Origin: Euglena gracilis | Lineage: Eukaryota; Euglenida; Euglenophyceae; Euglenales | DNA: 64,000 bases | Assembly: GCA_039621445.1 (NCBI GenBank) | Contig: CP154956.1 | Location: 63,814,257-63,878,256 of the forward strand | Reading direction: 5' to 3' | Shown here: piece by piece, positions 47,839 through 54,700 of the stretch | Position numbering within the stretch: position 1 is the stretch's first letter | How the letters are laid out: each line of letters starts with the position of its first letter | Program-made: the position numbers and the translations under genes | The notes under the pieces: model-generated | The model's input: the letters and a program-made list of their open reading frames with translations, nothing else | Databases searched by the model: none | Told to the model about the DNA's origin: nothing

Positions 47839-50800
47839 CCGCAGCCCTGCCAATATGGCCAAACGCACGGCAAACTTTGTGAATGGTCTTTTGCCACCTC
47901 CCCCTAGGACGGAACTGTTCCTGGCTGCTCTCGCGGTATACCAGCAAGATGCCAAGAAGCCGAAGGTTGACCCCCTTCATGGCACCTTGCTGGCACAGGG
48001 CAACACAAAGAAAAAGTCCGGCTCCGTGGGTGCAGAGCTTGCTGCTGTTGCCAACTGTTTGGAGTTCGCCAAACTGTGTCAACATCGGCAAGCCTCTTAT
48101 CCTGAGCTGGATGATTTCTTTGTTGCCTGGACGGGATGGGAGCTGGAACCCAGCCTGTTGTTCGATGAGGCGAGCGTCATCCAACAATGTGTGGCTCAAC
48201 GTGAGCAGCAGTCGGGAACTTTGTTCGTTTCAGGGAATCGTTCGGCAACCTCTTTTCAGACATACGTGAATGCCGTCGCTCGGGCATTCCGCAAAACAAC
48301 GACCGAGGGAGTAGTGCTGCCTTCCTCAGAGCGCCAATTCCCCCAGTTCAACCAGATGTTTTCGCGTTCCCTGGAGCCTGTCGTGTGCTGTGAGTTTCGC
48401 CCCTTCCCTGCCGTCCGTTCTGCCGTCGTCTGTTCTGCCAAGGCAAACTAGCCTTCTCGTTGTCATCCTTCGTGTTGTAGAGTGCCACCCGAACCGCCTC
48501 ACCTGTTGAGGACCACACGGCCTCTCAACCGCACACCGATTTTTCATGATTGTGATTTTCGTTTTTTGCGGGGGGTTGACACAGATGCCCTCACTGAAAA
48601 CGTGCCTGAACCCGGATGCCTTCACTGAAAACGTGTCATTGACCCGAATGCCCTCACTGAAAACGTGCCTGAACCCGGATGCCTTCACTGAAAACGTGTC
48701 ATTGACACAAATGCCCTCATTGAAAACGTGTTCATGACCACGAATTTCAGGGCAGGCATTTGGCGGGCTGAACACGTTTTTAATTATTGGTCGGGCCGAC
48801 CTGGTCGGCCGGTCGGCCCAACCAATGTGATTGATAGAAACGACCTCAACGGTTTTCCTTTTCAAAAGCATCCAAACCCTTGGCCAACCCCTGTGGAACA
48901 TAAAGGAGGGCTATCTTTGCATATACCCATAAGCTGGGGCCCCGAGCGAGAAAAAGGTGATGGACTTTTTGGTGGTCGCTAGTGTCTAGTCGCTAGCGGA
49001 TATGGTCACTGGCGACCATTTTCTAGCGACTAGTCGCTAGCGACCATTGGTGATAAGGCTAAACCCCCCCCAAAAATAAGACCGGGGGTCCATTTCATGG
49101 GTCGGTTGCTGGAAAGCCCGAGGGGGGGTCTTACCATCCCCCCCCCATTATGTACCTCCCCCCGGGAAGCCGAAATGGGGGGGGGGGGGAGGCACATAAT
49201 GGGGGGGAGGTACACAATGGGGGGGGGGTACCCAGGTCCCATTCCCAGACCCGACCGAACAGCCCAAAAGGGGTCATTTTTGGCAACTTTTTGGATGTTT
49301 GCAGTAAATGGTCAATTTTCATCACATTTGCCAAATATCACTTTTTGAAAACGTCCAAAAAACGTCGATTTTTGAGCATTTTTTGGGAAATCCTTTAGAA
49401 AAAGTGTTATGACAGTGAGCTACCATCCCCCCCATTGTGTACCTCCCCCCCAGGGGGTACATAATGGGGGGGGGTACATAATGGGGGGGGACGGTATTCA
49501 TGGGGGGGTTCATTTTATGGATTTTTGCTGGAAAATTTTTCGACCCCCCAAAATGTTTAAAAAAGCACCCCAAAATACAAATTTTCGAAAAATTCGGCGC
49601 TTCGCGCCAGACCAATAGGAGAAAATATGCTGAATTGTGTGAAAACTGTCCCAAAATGGCAGATTTACCCCCCCCCAAAATGTCCCATTTTTCAAAAATC
49701 CGGCGCTTCGCGCGGGCAGGGGGGTCTTATTCATGGGGGGGGGGTCCATTTCATGGATTTTTGCTCGGACCGACCAGGGGGGGTCTTATTTTTGGGGGGT
49801 CCATTTTATGGGGGGGTCTTATTTTGGGGGGGGGGGGTTAGTCGCTAGCGACTAGTCGCTAGCGACCACCAATTTTAAGTCCACCCCCCCCTCTAAAAAA
49901 GTTTTTAAGCCCCCCCGCAAAAAAAATTCATTAAAATATGAAGGAAAATGACCCAAAAGCCACCCAAATGCCTTCAGAAACCCCCATTCGGGGGTCCATT
50001 TGCAAAAAAAATTGAGTAATATCTTCTTTTTGCGCCAGTTCTGTGAAATTTGTCTTTGTCCAGGAGTTAAGGAGCACGATTCGGCCATCCTTGCCTTGCA
50101 CACACAAGGGGATTTTGCCCCCCCCCCCAGAGGAGGCTGTAGGTCGACTAAGTTCGCATATGGAGGTTCATTCGGGAGCGCGATTTGGCCCTCACACACA
50201 AGGGGATTTTGTTATTTTGGGCGGGGGGGTCCGGGGGGGCGGTAGCCCCCCCAAAGGAGGCCGTAGGCCGACTAAGTTCGCATATCGGGGTTCCTTCGGG
50301 AGCGCAATTTGGCCCTCCTTATTTTGCACACACAAGGGGACTTTGTTATTTTGGGGGGGGGGGGGGGGGGGGGGCGGTAGCCCCTTTTTGAGCTGAACCC
50401 AAACATGGTATGGGAGCAATTCCACCAAGTTTTTATCAGAATATGAGGAGCTTTTTCAAAATAGGAAAATGCCTGGCCTTTATTTTTATGGAAAGGCAGG
50501 GTATTTGTGTGTGGACATTGTGAATTGGGAATTGGGAATGTGGGAATGCGTGTAGGAAAAGGATTCCGAAAGGGTTGATATCCCGAGGGGGCGGGCCCGA
50601 TGGCCAAAACCCCACAAGTTTCCCCCCCAAACAAAACACACCTTGTGAGGAATTTGATCGCGATCCACCAAATTGGATCCTGATGTGTACCATCCAAGGA
50701 TTTCATATGTGGGGAACACTTGCAAAAATTGATCTTTCTTTTGGTTCAAGTACTTTGGATCTGTAAGGTAAGCAACTTCACCCTCCCCCCCCTCAAAAGA

Positions 50801-51108
50801 AAGACAACCGATGACGATGTCTCCATCCACAACGTCGTACACAAGCTCAAAAGAGGTGTGTATTTCGACTCTCCTTCCTTGTTGAATTCCAAGCAAGGCG
50901 CCAAGCACACGTTGCGGTGCATCATTGTTCACTCTTTGGCGTGTGAAATGATCCGTCACGTTCAGGATGACAAGGGGATGCAAAACAATGTCGGCAGTTG
51001 CTACAAGTGAATATGAATAACGTAAGCAAGCAGAGAGGAGAAAGGGGACAGACCCGCTGCTTCTGTTTCATACTTGACTTGATCAACTTGCATTGAGGAG
51101 CTTGCCAT
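18278..51108 (-). CDS. CSN6: COP9 signalosome complex subunit 6 (CSN6), seven exons with giant introns
   Basis: Exons in reading order: 51,108-51,054; 51,000-50,809; 50,760-50,642; 25,994-25,827; 22,156-21,997; 21,502-21,368; 18,399-18,278. Lengths 55, 192, 119, 168, 160, 135 and 122 nt sum to 951, or 316 codons plus stop, the usual CSN6 size. Every junction is GT-AG and phases agree throughout. The MPN domain opens LHPLVILNVTDHFTRQRV and includes GALLGIQQGRRVEIHTSFEL and FLQVFPTYEILGWYTSGS. Later conserved blocks are MEYNESPLLLLVN, DLPVYVYETVLHIVEDLP, SERISVDTITHLE, LSLCHKLPTMDSEKF and LSELVDKFNF. No JAMM zinc-protease motif is present, as expected for this non-catalytic MPN subunit. In the COP9 signalosome it pairs with CSN5 and supports cullin deneddylation. 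All remaining sequence of the span is intron. Confidence 0.95.
18646..18907 (+). mobile_element. hAT-like MITE copy 1
   Basis: 262 bp bounded by CAGGGGTTTTTTTTT and its inverse. The interior matches copy 2 (CAAAAATCGCGAAAAATGCT-like block and a GGCGCC-AAAAAGT-ATCCCAC block). No clear target duplication flanks it. Confidence 0.6.
19658..19904 (+). mobile_element. hAT-like MITE copy 2 with 8-bp target duplication
   Basis: 247 bp with terminal CAGGGGTTTTT/AAAAAAACCCCTG. It is flanked by ATTCCAAT (19,650-19,657) and ATTCCAGT (19,905-19,912), an 8-bp duplication with one mismatch. CAGGG-type ends and 8-bp duplications are hallmarks of the hAT superfamily. No transposase is encoded. Confidence 0.68.
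21368..22156 (-). CDS. CSN6: CSN6 exons 5 and 6
   Basis: Exon 5 (22,156-21,997) encodes SERISVDTITHLE through YLTKVKE plus one base. Exon 6 (21,502-21,368) encodes QHPRDHALLRMILSLCHKLP through NDTLLISHI plus one base. The 494-bp intron between them has GT-AG ends. Confidence 0.93.
22455..22819 (+). CDS. PHD-finger protein, C-terminal exon (family copy 1)
   Basis: Open from SDIDIDIDTDSEEQSV through a Pro/Ser-rich linker to a complete C4HC3 PHD finger: CGFC, then CDAC with x4-H-x2-C (GLAYHFHC), then CKAC just before the stop. The upstream boundary (CAACCTCTTTTCAGACATA) matches 48,246-48,264 in copy 4, so this exon would follow the N-terminal domain seen there. PHD fingers usually read histone H3 tails; here the family is repetitive and sits in introns, so it is probably carried by a mobile element. 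The N-terminal domain is absent locally, so this copy looks truncated. Confidence 0.65.
22971..23130 (+). repeat. 63-bp minisatellite (31-bp sub-repeats)
   Basis: TTGCCACAGATGCCCTCATT recurs at 22,971, 23,034 and 23,097 with GAAAACGTG after each half-unit. It ends in the motif ATGACCACGAATTTCAGGGC found also at 47,386 and 48,734. Confidence 0.85.
23250..23945 (+). repeat. About 700-bp dispersed repeat, inverted copy at 32,760-33,465
   Basis: Long stretches correspond as reverse complements, for example CTCAATTCAACGGTATTCTG here and its complement near 33,430, and the TTGCAAATCATCAGTTA-AGTG block here and its complement near 32,835. Confidence 0.85.
23885..24485 (+). repeat. Tandem duplication of a 300-bp segment
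   Basis: 23,885-24,184 and 24,185-24,485 are identical over long runs except for a 1-bp T-run difference. Each carries CCCGGACACACGGTGTGTCC palindromes and ACACACTGTGTCTCGTGGAC stems. Confidence 0.92.
24411..24541 (+). repeat. 131-bp near-perfect palindrome built of ACACACTGTGTCTCGTGGAC units
   Basis: Starts GTTCACGAGGACACACACTG and ends with its complement CAGTGTGTGTCCTCGTGAAC. Two internal hairpins share the same stem, giving four stem copies. Confidence 0.88.
24693..25337 (+). pseudogene. PHD-finger protein family copy 2, frame-broken and truncated
   Basis: The N-terminus MKKTANSVDRMLPRPPKPDE and DPIHGTLLANVLEE parallels copy 4. After 24,908 the frame stops, and homology resumes in another frame (YEDLDGFFSAWAGW, DPRYLFDEATLINQAEQQ). 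The PHD part (CGFCGVTVPLNPPC, VVCDACG) is in a third frame and stops at the second CxxC, so the last HC and CC ligands are missing. The N-terminal domain is not one I can name. An acceptor-like TGTCCTTGCAG at 24,667-24,677 precedes the start, suggesting a 5' intron. Confidence 0.72.
25827..25994 (-). CDS. CSN6: CSN6 exon 4
   Basis: Acceptor TTTGCAG before GTCATTATGG and donor GAG before GTGTGT. Encodes VIMEYNESPLLLLVN through PYRIESEE, 56 codons in phase 0. It lies 24.6 kb from exon 3. Confidence 0.93.
26160..27120. repeat. Block framed by GCCGGTTYGGG inverted words, with internal 136-bp tandem hairpin repeats
   Basis: CCCGAACCGGCGTTCAGAACG-type words and their inverses cluster at 26,215-26,300 and 26,940-27,110. 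Between them, TCGAAAGCCCTTTCAAAGAGC-like hairpins recur at about 26,508, 26,640 and 26,776, a period near 136 bp. Confidence 0.65.
31190..31600 (+). repeat. G-tract-punctuated array, word TTTATATTT/TTTTTGTATTT
   Basis: Runs of 6-8 G alternate with TTTATATT(C/T) and then with TTTTTGTATTT, with a period near 20 bp at 31,530-31,590. Confidence 0.8.
32760..33465 (-). repeat. Inverted copy of the 23,250-23,945 repeat
   Basis: Reverse complement of that block over about 700 bp, with scattered substitutions. Confidence 0.85.
33548..33630 (+). repeat. Poly-C tract of about 80 nt
   Basis: Almost pure C with two G interruptions. Its true length cannot be trusted in an assembly. Confidence 0.9.
34085..34655 (+). 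repeat. 162-bp tandem satellite, block 1
   Basis: CCATGTTTTTTGGCCTCCC recurs at about 34,105, 34,267, 34,429 and 34,591. Each unit carries GAGCGTTTTTCGACCCGCC and CCATTGACTTTGGGTC. Confidence 0.93.
35640..36240 (+). repeat. 162-bp tandem satellite, block 2
   Basis: Four units at about 35,692, 35,857, 36,020 and 36,180. Confidence 0.92.
36358..36383 (+). repeat. Poly-C tract
   Basis: About 25 C at the start of a higher-order unit. Confidence 0.9.
36736..37258. repeat. Two inverted repeats around GCCCGAGATACGGCC
   Basis: 36,736-36,890 and 37,136-37,258 each read AGCCCGAGATAC(A/G)GCC and return GGCCGTATCTCGGGCTAGAC. A third copy lies at 44,926-45,055. Confidence 0.8.
38132..38232 (+). repeat. 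Poly-C tract of about 100 nt
   Basis: C-run with single G, A and T interruptions at the start of the fourth higher-order unit. Confidence 0.9.
38690..39095 (+). repeat. 162-bp tandem satellite, block 3
   Basis: Three units at about 38,707, 38,869 and 39,030. The long open frame 38,754-39,707 is produced by this satellite and is not a gene. Confidence 0.92.
40690..41050 (+). repeat. GGGACAC/G-run arrays
   Basis: (G)n-ACAC repeats at 40,690-40,755 and 40,995-41,045, separated by unique DNA. Confidence 0.85.
41590..41735. repeat. Cluster of the palindrome GGTCGGGCCGACC
   Basis: Ten or so abutting GGTCGG(G/C)CCGACC words in both registers, with short spacers. Related clusters lie at 44,250-44,360 and 48,785-48,825. 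Confidence 0.88.
42470..42945 (+). repeat. Two copies of a GGGCAATTGACGCCCCC array
   Basis: 42,475-42,615 and 42,808-42,945 each hold tandem GGGCAATTGACGCCCCC followed by GCCAATTTGTCACCCC variants. The second ends with an inverted word near 42,925-42,945. Confidence 0.88.
42990..43320 (+). repeat. Tandem duplication with GAAGGCCGC words
   Basis: 42,990-43,145 and 43,178-43,320 correspond, each with CTACCGACCATTAGTCG, a poly-C run and CGAAGGCCGCCTGG. Confidence 0.75.
43408..43570. repeat. 163-bp palindrome with 67-bp arms
   Basis: Arms 43,408-43,474 and 43,504-43,570 are complementary with one mismatch. The 29-nt centre is GGCGCC-rich. Confidence 0.93.
43620..43800. repeat. Cluster of AGTCGGCCGACTAG-type palindromes
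   Basis: GGCCGACTAGTCGGC words recur at 43,658-43,675, 43,720-43,745 and 43,770-43,795. Confidence 0.75.
43920..44115 (+). repeat. CCCCCCAGGACC tandem array
   Basis: Period about 14-16 bp, ending in an inverted CATGGTCCTGGGGGG. Confidence 0.8.
44546..44601 (+). repeat. Poly-C tract
   Basis: About 55 nt of C with a single T interruption. Confidence 0.88.
45555..45870 (+). pseudogene. PHD-finger protein family copy 3, internally deleted
   Basis: Pieces of copy 4 (HGTLLAQGNTKKKSG, then the WLNVSSGREL-encoding DNA) are joined to DNA of the copy 1 PHD finger (GTGTGGAGCTGCGGTTTGGC, CCACCAAAGTATGGCTC) with segments missing and the frame lost. The tail CTCACTCGTTGAGG is shared with copies 1 and 4. 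Confidence 0.75.
45930..46140. repeat. GTGGGCCGACCCTAGG-type cluster
   Basis: Repeated GGTCGACTTAGGGTCGG and GGGCCGACC words. A related cluster lies at 47,130-47,240. Confidence 0.7.
46184..46990 (+). repeat. 77-bp tandem satellite, about 11 copies
   Basis: GGATTTTGTTATTT starts at 46,184, 46,261, 46,338, 46,415 and so on every 77 bp to about 46,952. Each unit contains two CAA(A/C)-GGTTGGGCA-like halves. The open frames across it are artefacts of the repeat. Confidence 0.95.
47388..47607. repeat. 220-bp nested palindrome made of two inverted element ends
   Basis: The inner 44-bp arms 47,439-47,482 and 47,508-47,551 are perfectly complementary around a GGGGCCCCC-GAA-GGGGGCCCC core. The outer arms are the repeat-end motif GACCACGAA(C/T)TTCAGGGCA facing its inverse. 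Confidence 0.95.
47660..47805 (+). repeat. 31/63-bp minisatellite, second array
   Basis: GCCCTCACTGAAAACGTG alternates with CCTGAACCCGGATGCC and TCATTGACCCGAATGCC. Confidence 0.88.
47855..48451 (+). CDS. PHD-family protein, N-terminal exon (family copy 4)
   Basis: Met at 47,855, just after a T-tract and CCGCAG (acceptor-like). Encodes about 198 residues: ANFVNGLLPPPPRTELFLAA, DPLHGTLLAQGNTKKKSG, ELDDFFVAWTGWELEPSLLF and a long helical stretch. It ends without the PHD finger, having diverged from copy 1 downstream of ATSFQTYVNAVARAF. The N-terminal domain is shared with copy 2 (about half the residues alike) but I cannot assign it to a named family. No catalytic motif is visible. It lies between two minisatellite arrays, as if inside a composite repeat. 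Confidence 0.6.
   Translation: MAKRTANFVNGLLPPPPRTELFLAALAVYQQDAKKPKVDPLHGTLLAQGNTKKKSGSVGAELAAVANCLEFAKLCQHRQASYPELDDFFVAWTGWELEPSLLFDEASVIQQCVAQREQQSGTLFVSGNRSATSFQTYVNAVARAFRKTTTEGVVLPSSERQFPQFNQMFSRSLEPVVCCEFRPFPAVRSAVVCSAKAN
48583..48735 (+). repeat. 31/63-bp minisatellite, third array
   Basis: Same units as at 47,660-47,805. It ends in the shared ATGACCACGAATTTCAGGGC motif at 48,734. Confidence 0.88.
48970..49055. repeat. GTCGCTAGCGACTA palindrome cluster
   Basis: TAGTCGCTAGCGACC words repeat here and again at 49,838-49,868. Confidence 0.8.
49090..49840 (+). repeat. G-tract arrays with words GTACATAATG, TCCATTTTATG and TCTTATTTT
   Basis: Each word is separated by G-runs of 6-13. Inverted C-tract versions are present at 49,138-49,160 and 49,428-49,450. 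Confidence 0.8.
50095..50385 (+). repeat. Tandem units with ACACAAGGGGATTTTGTTAT
   Basis: Three copies at about 50,100, 50,196 and 50,330 with GACTAAGTTCGCATAT between them and G/C-runs at the joins. Confidence 0.75.
50642..51108 (-). CDS. CSN6: CSN6 exons 1-3
   Basis: Met at 51,108-51,106 opens MASSSMQVDQVKYETEAA. Introns of 53 bp (51,001-51,053) and 48 bp (50,761-50,808) separate the three exons. Exon 3 ends CACAAG before GTGTGT at 50,641. The tiny introns here contrast sharply with the next one. Confidence 0.95.
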
Positions 51109-51787
51109 TTTGAACCTGGAAACGGACGAAGAGGAGGAAGGGTAGCGTTCATCTTTGGTTTTAAAAGAGAACAGGCAACCATCAAGAAACCACATGGAAC
51201 TAATTAGTGTCTGAGTATTTCCCTTGTGGTTGTCGTGTTCACCCAAGGCAATGTGATTCTACCTTATTCTCCCTACCTCCTAACCCGAGCGTTGTCCCGC
51301 CTACGCTCCGCGAATGCCGCCAATGCGCCCGCTAATTTCCCCCGTAGGGGTACCTCTGACGGCAACGCAGCCGGGCTGGCCCGTCCCGCTGGGACCGTTC
51401 GATCCGCGCTGGACCCGTGTCTGTGCCAGGCCCGGTCCCGAACCGGGCGTCCGCTCCGGGGCCGAGATCGGGTGTTCGGTCTCGCCCGCGTCTGGACCGC
51501 ATTCGCGAAGGCCCGTGCGTGAGCACGGGCTTTACGTGCTTGTCTACCTTATTACCGCCGTAAAAACAGCCCCGTCGCGCGATTCGCATCCGGAAAGCGT
51601 GGGACTGTCGACAGCCTTTGAGGGTTGGGCCCCGGCACCGGGTCGGTTGGATGCGCCGGGGGACCGTGCATCCGGATCGGGGCGCCTGAAATGGGTGAGG
51701 GTCGTCCATTTTGGTGATTCTGTTGGGAATTTTATTGAGCGAGATTCTTAATCTGGAATCCTGTTTTCTTTAGGAACTTTTTTGGCA
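51109..51787. promoter_or_regulatory. Head-to-head intergenic region, CpG-rich, likely bidirectional promoter
   Basis: 680 bp between the CSN6 start (leftward) and the Helitron-gene start (rightward). 51,290-51,700 is rich in CG dinucleotides and lacks the poly-G/C runs typical of the surroundings. It includes a small inverted repeat, GCCCGTGC-GTGA-GCACGGGC, near 51,509-51,528. A 145-codon open frame there shows no recognisable domain. Promoter function is inferred from position and composition. Confidence 0.4.
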
Positions 51788-54700
51788 ATGCCTGCAAAGG
51801 ACAAGCAGCCACGCCGTCGTGCGTACCAATCTCCTGGATATGGTTATGATTCGACACCACCCACTCCGCCAACCCCCCCCAGAACGTCCGGTCGGCGCTC
51901 AGCCCGAACGTCACCAGCAAATCAGTCTACTCCTGCAAGCCCGTCAGCCTCAGCTCTGTGGCCAGGTATGATGGTCAGGTTGCACCTGTTTTAGTTTTGG
52001 ATGCCCCGCATCTGCATCTGCATTATACCCCTGCATTATTGAATGGTCCCTGAACCTGGTTGGACATTTGAGGATCAAGCCATATTTGCTGTTTTTCTTT
52101 TTTTTTTGCAGGGAACCAAGAAGATTCAACACCTCCAACACCAACCACGCCACGCCGTTCTGTTGCTGCTGGTGTGCTGGGCCGGTTGCCCAGAATCAGA
52201 TTGCAGATGTGTTTTCCACGTGGACAGTTTGGGGTGTTTGTTCGTTGTTGCAATCGACTTCACGAACGACAATTGTTCTCAACGTCATCGACGATGATCG
52301 TCATCTGTGCTTCAGTTTCAGTTCCAGGAGGTTTCTCGGTTTTGGAACAACAGCCTGGCAGTTTTGTGCCGTACGTTCTTTTTTGGGCATCCCCCCCCCA
52401 AAATGTTTCATGTTTGGGACGCACTTTTTTGGGCAGCCCCGATCTCTGCAGCCCTAGCCCTGAATATCTGGTTCCCCAATGCCTGTGGTTCGTTGGAGTT
52501 GGTTGCTGTATGGTTGGGTTTGTCTGCAGTGGTGGAGTGGCAGGATTGGGCAAAATTGTGGCCGAAATGTCCACCTGCCGATGGGTGTGGGTTCAAAGAC
52601 GTTTGTGGAGCCGCATATTCAGTCAGTTCAGCTGTTTGCCAGTTGCCAGCCCTCCCATCAAAATGCATATGGTTTGTTTGACCGGTTGCTGGGATTGGTC
52701 CACCTGCCGATGGGTGTGGGTTCAGTGACGTTTGTGGGGCGTTTATGGGTTCAGTGAGCTGGATTGTTTGTGTACACCACATTCAGCGGGTTGGGTTTCA
52801 TGCTTCCTTGACAACCTCGAGTTCACGAACAACAACTCTTCTCAACGCCAGCCTCATCTTCTCTTCCCTGAAGTTTCGGGGGGGTTTTCAACGTATTCAG
52901 CGCATTTCTGTCTTGAGTTGTGTGGCACTATGGTTGTGTGACACTGGACCCTGAAAATTTTGGGTGAGTGTCACTTTTTTTGGGACAGCTCCCTTTGAAA
53001 TTTGGACCAAATTGGGCCACGTTCCGTGCCTTTTAGCCCCCAGAAAAGTTTGGGATGGTCTGTTCTTTTTCAGCCCCCAAGAAAGTTTGGGTTACGATCC
53101 ATATTTTTTTTTCGCGTACCCCCAAAGTTTGGGCAGCCCCCCCCCCCCGGAGAAATTTTGATTTTTCATTCGGGCAGCCCTTCTCCAAAAGAGTTTGGGG
53201 CACGCTTTTTTAGTCCCCCCCAGAAAATTTTGGCCCTACAGTTTGTGCATTTTTTCTGTACCCCGCAGAAAATCTTACGTCACAATCCATGCTTTTTTAG
53301 AGTAGCTCCCCCCCCCAATGTTCGGTTGCATTTGGTACTTTTTTTTTCGCACTCCCCCATGAAAATTGGGCCACAATATGAAGTTTTTTTTTTCACGTGC
53401 CCCCCCAAAAAGTTTGGGCAGGCACCCCATATACTTTTGGGCCGAAGCCCCAACCCCCTGAAAGGTTTGGGCCACAATCCGCACTTTTTTTAAAAAGGTT
53501 TTGCTCCTCTCATGAAAATTTTCTCCCGAAAAAGAAGGCTGCATTGTTGTTTACGTTGTTCTGTTTGCGGTTTGATTTTTGAGCTTCTCATAACTGTTGC
53601 ATCCTGCACATTTCAAGGGGTGGTCACCACAGTCACTACGCCAGCCAGCGTTGTTGGTGTTCTTCAAGGAGCTGCATCGTCAAGGATTTTTTTGTACAAC
53701 AATCTTTTTGGTTGATCTTCTTCCCGTCCACTCTTTTTTGTCTTTGCTCAGGAATTGACTGGAAAATTTCTCACCAAAATCCCGAACCAAAGGCCAACCA
53801 AAGGCCAAAGGCCAAACCAAAGGCCCGGGTCTGAGTGGCAAATCCCGGCCAGTGCACGAGGAAAAAGGGACGTGTGCCCAAAATTCTCCGGCACGGCAAC
53901 CAAAAAAAACCAAAAAAAAACAGCCCCAAGCAACCAAAAAAGAAAAGGGCCCTAAAGCCAAGGCTCCGGAAAGCCACCCACAGAAAGGGGGGGGGGCGGG
54001 CACACCCAAAAAATATTCCGGCACCCGAACGAAGGTCAGTCGCCAGCGCCCCCCCCCCAAATTTTTGGCACGCAAGCAACAAAAAAAAAAAACCCCGACG
54101 CGAAATTTTCGGCCAGCGAACCAGAGAAAAGGGCGGACACACACAGCCAAAATTTCGGCACACCAACGAGGAAATTTTAAAAAAACACCGGCTGCGGGGC
54201 CAAATTTCCGGACAACCGACCGGAGAAATGGGGGGAGACCGGCAACAATTAAAGTCCGGCACGCCAACGCGGGATAAAGTAAACTTTGGGGCATAGGGGG
54301 GGACATTACCGCCCTGCTAAACAAAAAAAAGGGGGGGGGCGAAGACAAAAAAAAAGAGCCTCCAACGGAAATGAAAAAAAACAAAAAATCACCCCCTAAA
54401 AGGGGGAAACCCCGAATTTCAGATTGAATTTCGCAAAAGCAAAAAGCGACAATCGTCAAAAAAAAAAAGCACCATCAAGACAACCAACCCACAAAGAAAG
54501 CGTAAACCAACTCCGCACAAGTGAGCCACGTATCGAAATACGAAAATTCGAACTCAATGCTTCCACCTGTGCAGCTGAGCAAGTGGGCAGCGAGGGAACA
54601 AAACACACAACTTTATATACGAATCATGCCGTTTGAGCTGTGCGCTTGGAGATCAGCTCAATTGTGTTCAGGCCCTGTGAGGCAAAAGCAAAGCAAACAA

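Larger units (their letters stand above)
25995..50641 (-). other. CSN6 intron 3, 24.6 kb of nested repeats
   Basis: Starts GTGTGT at 50,641 and ends TTTGCAG at 25,995. It contains satellites, palindromes, poly-C tracts and PHD-family copies listed separately, and no other confident coding exon on either strand. 27,360-28,080 is dominated by TTTTGGCCAC-like words. 28,490-29,350 has dispersed AGAGGTAGAGG and its complement. 29,400-31,190 shows no recognisable gene. Confidence 0.92.

Noticed and set aside
50720-51010. Plus-strand 96-codon frame
   Set aside because: Antisense of CSN6 exons 2 and 3.
51314-51751. 145-codon frame in the CpG-rich gap
   Set aside because: No domain; GC-rich DNA is open in most frames. 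Treated as probable promoter.
53680-54459. 259-codon minus-strand frame, hydrophobic
   Set aside because: Antisense of an A/C-rich tandem array inside a Helitron intron.
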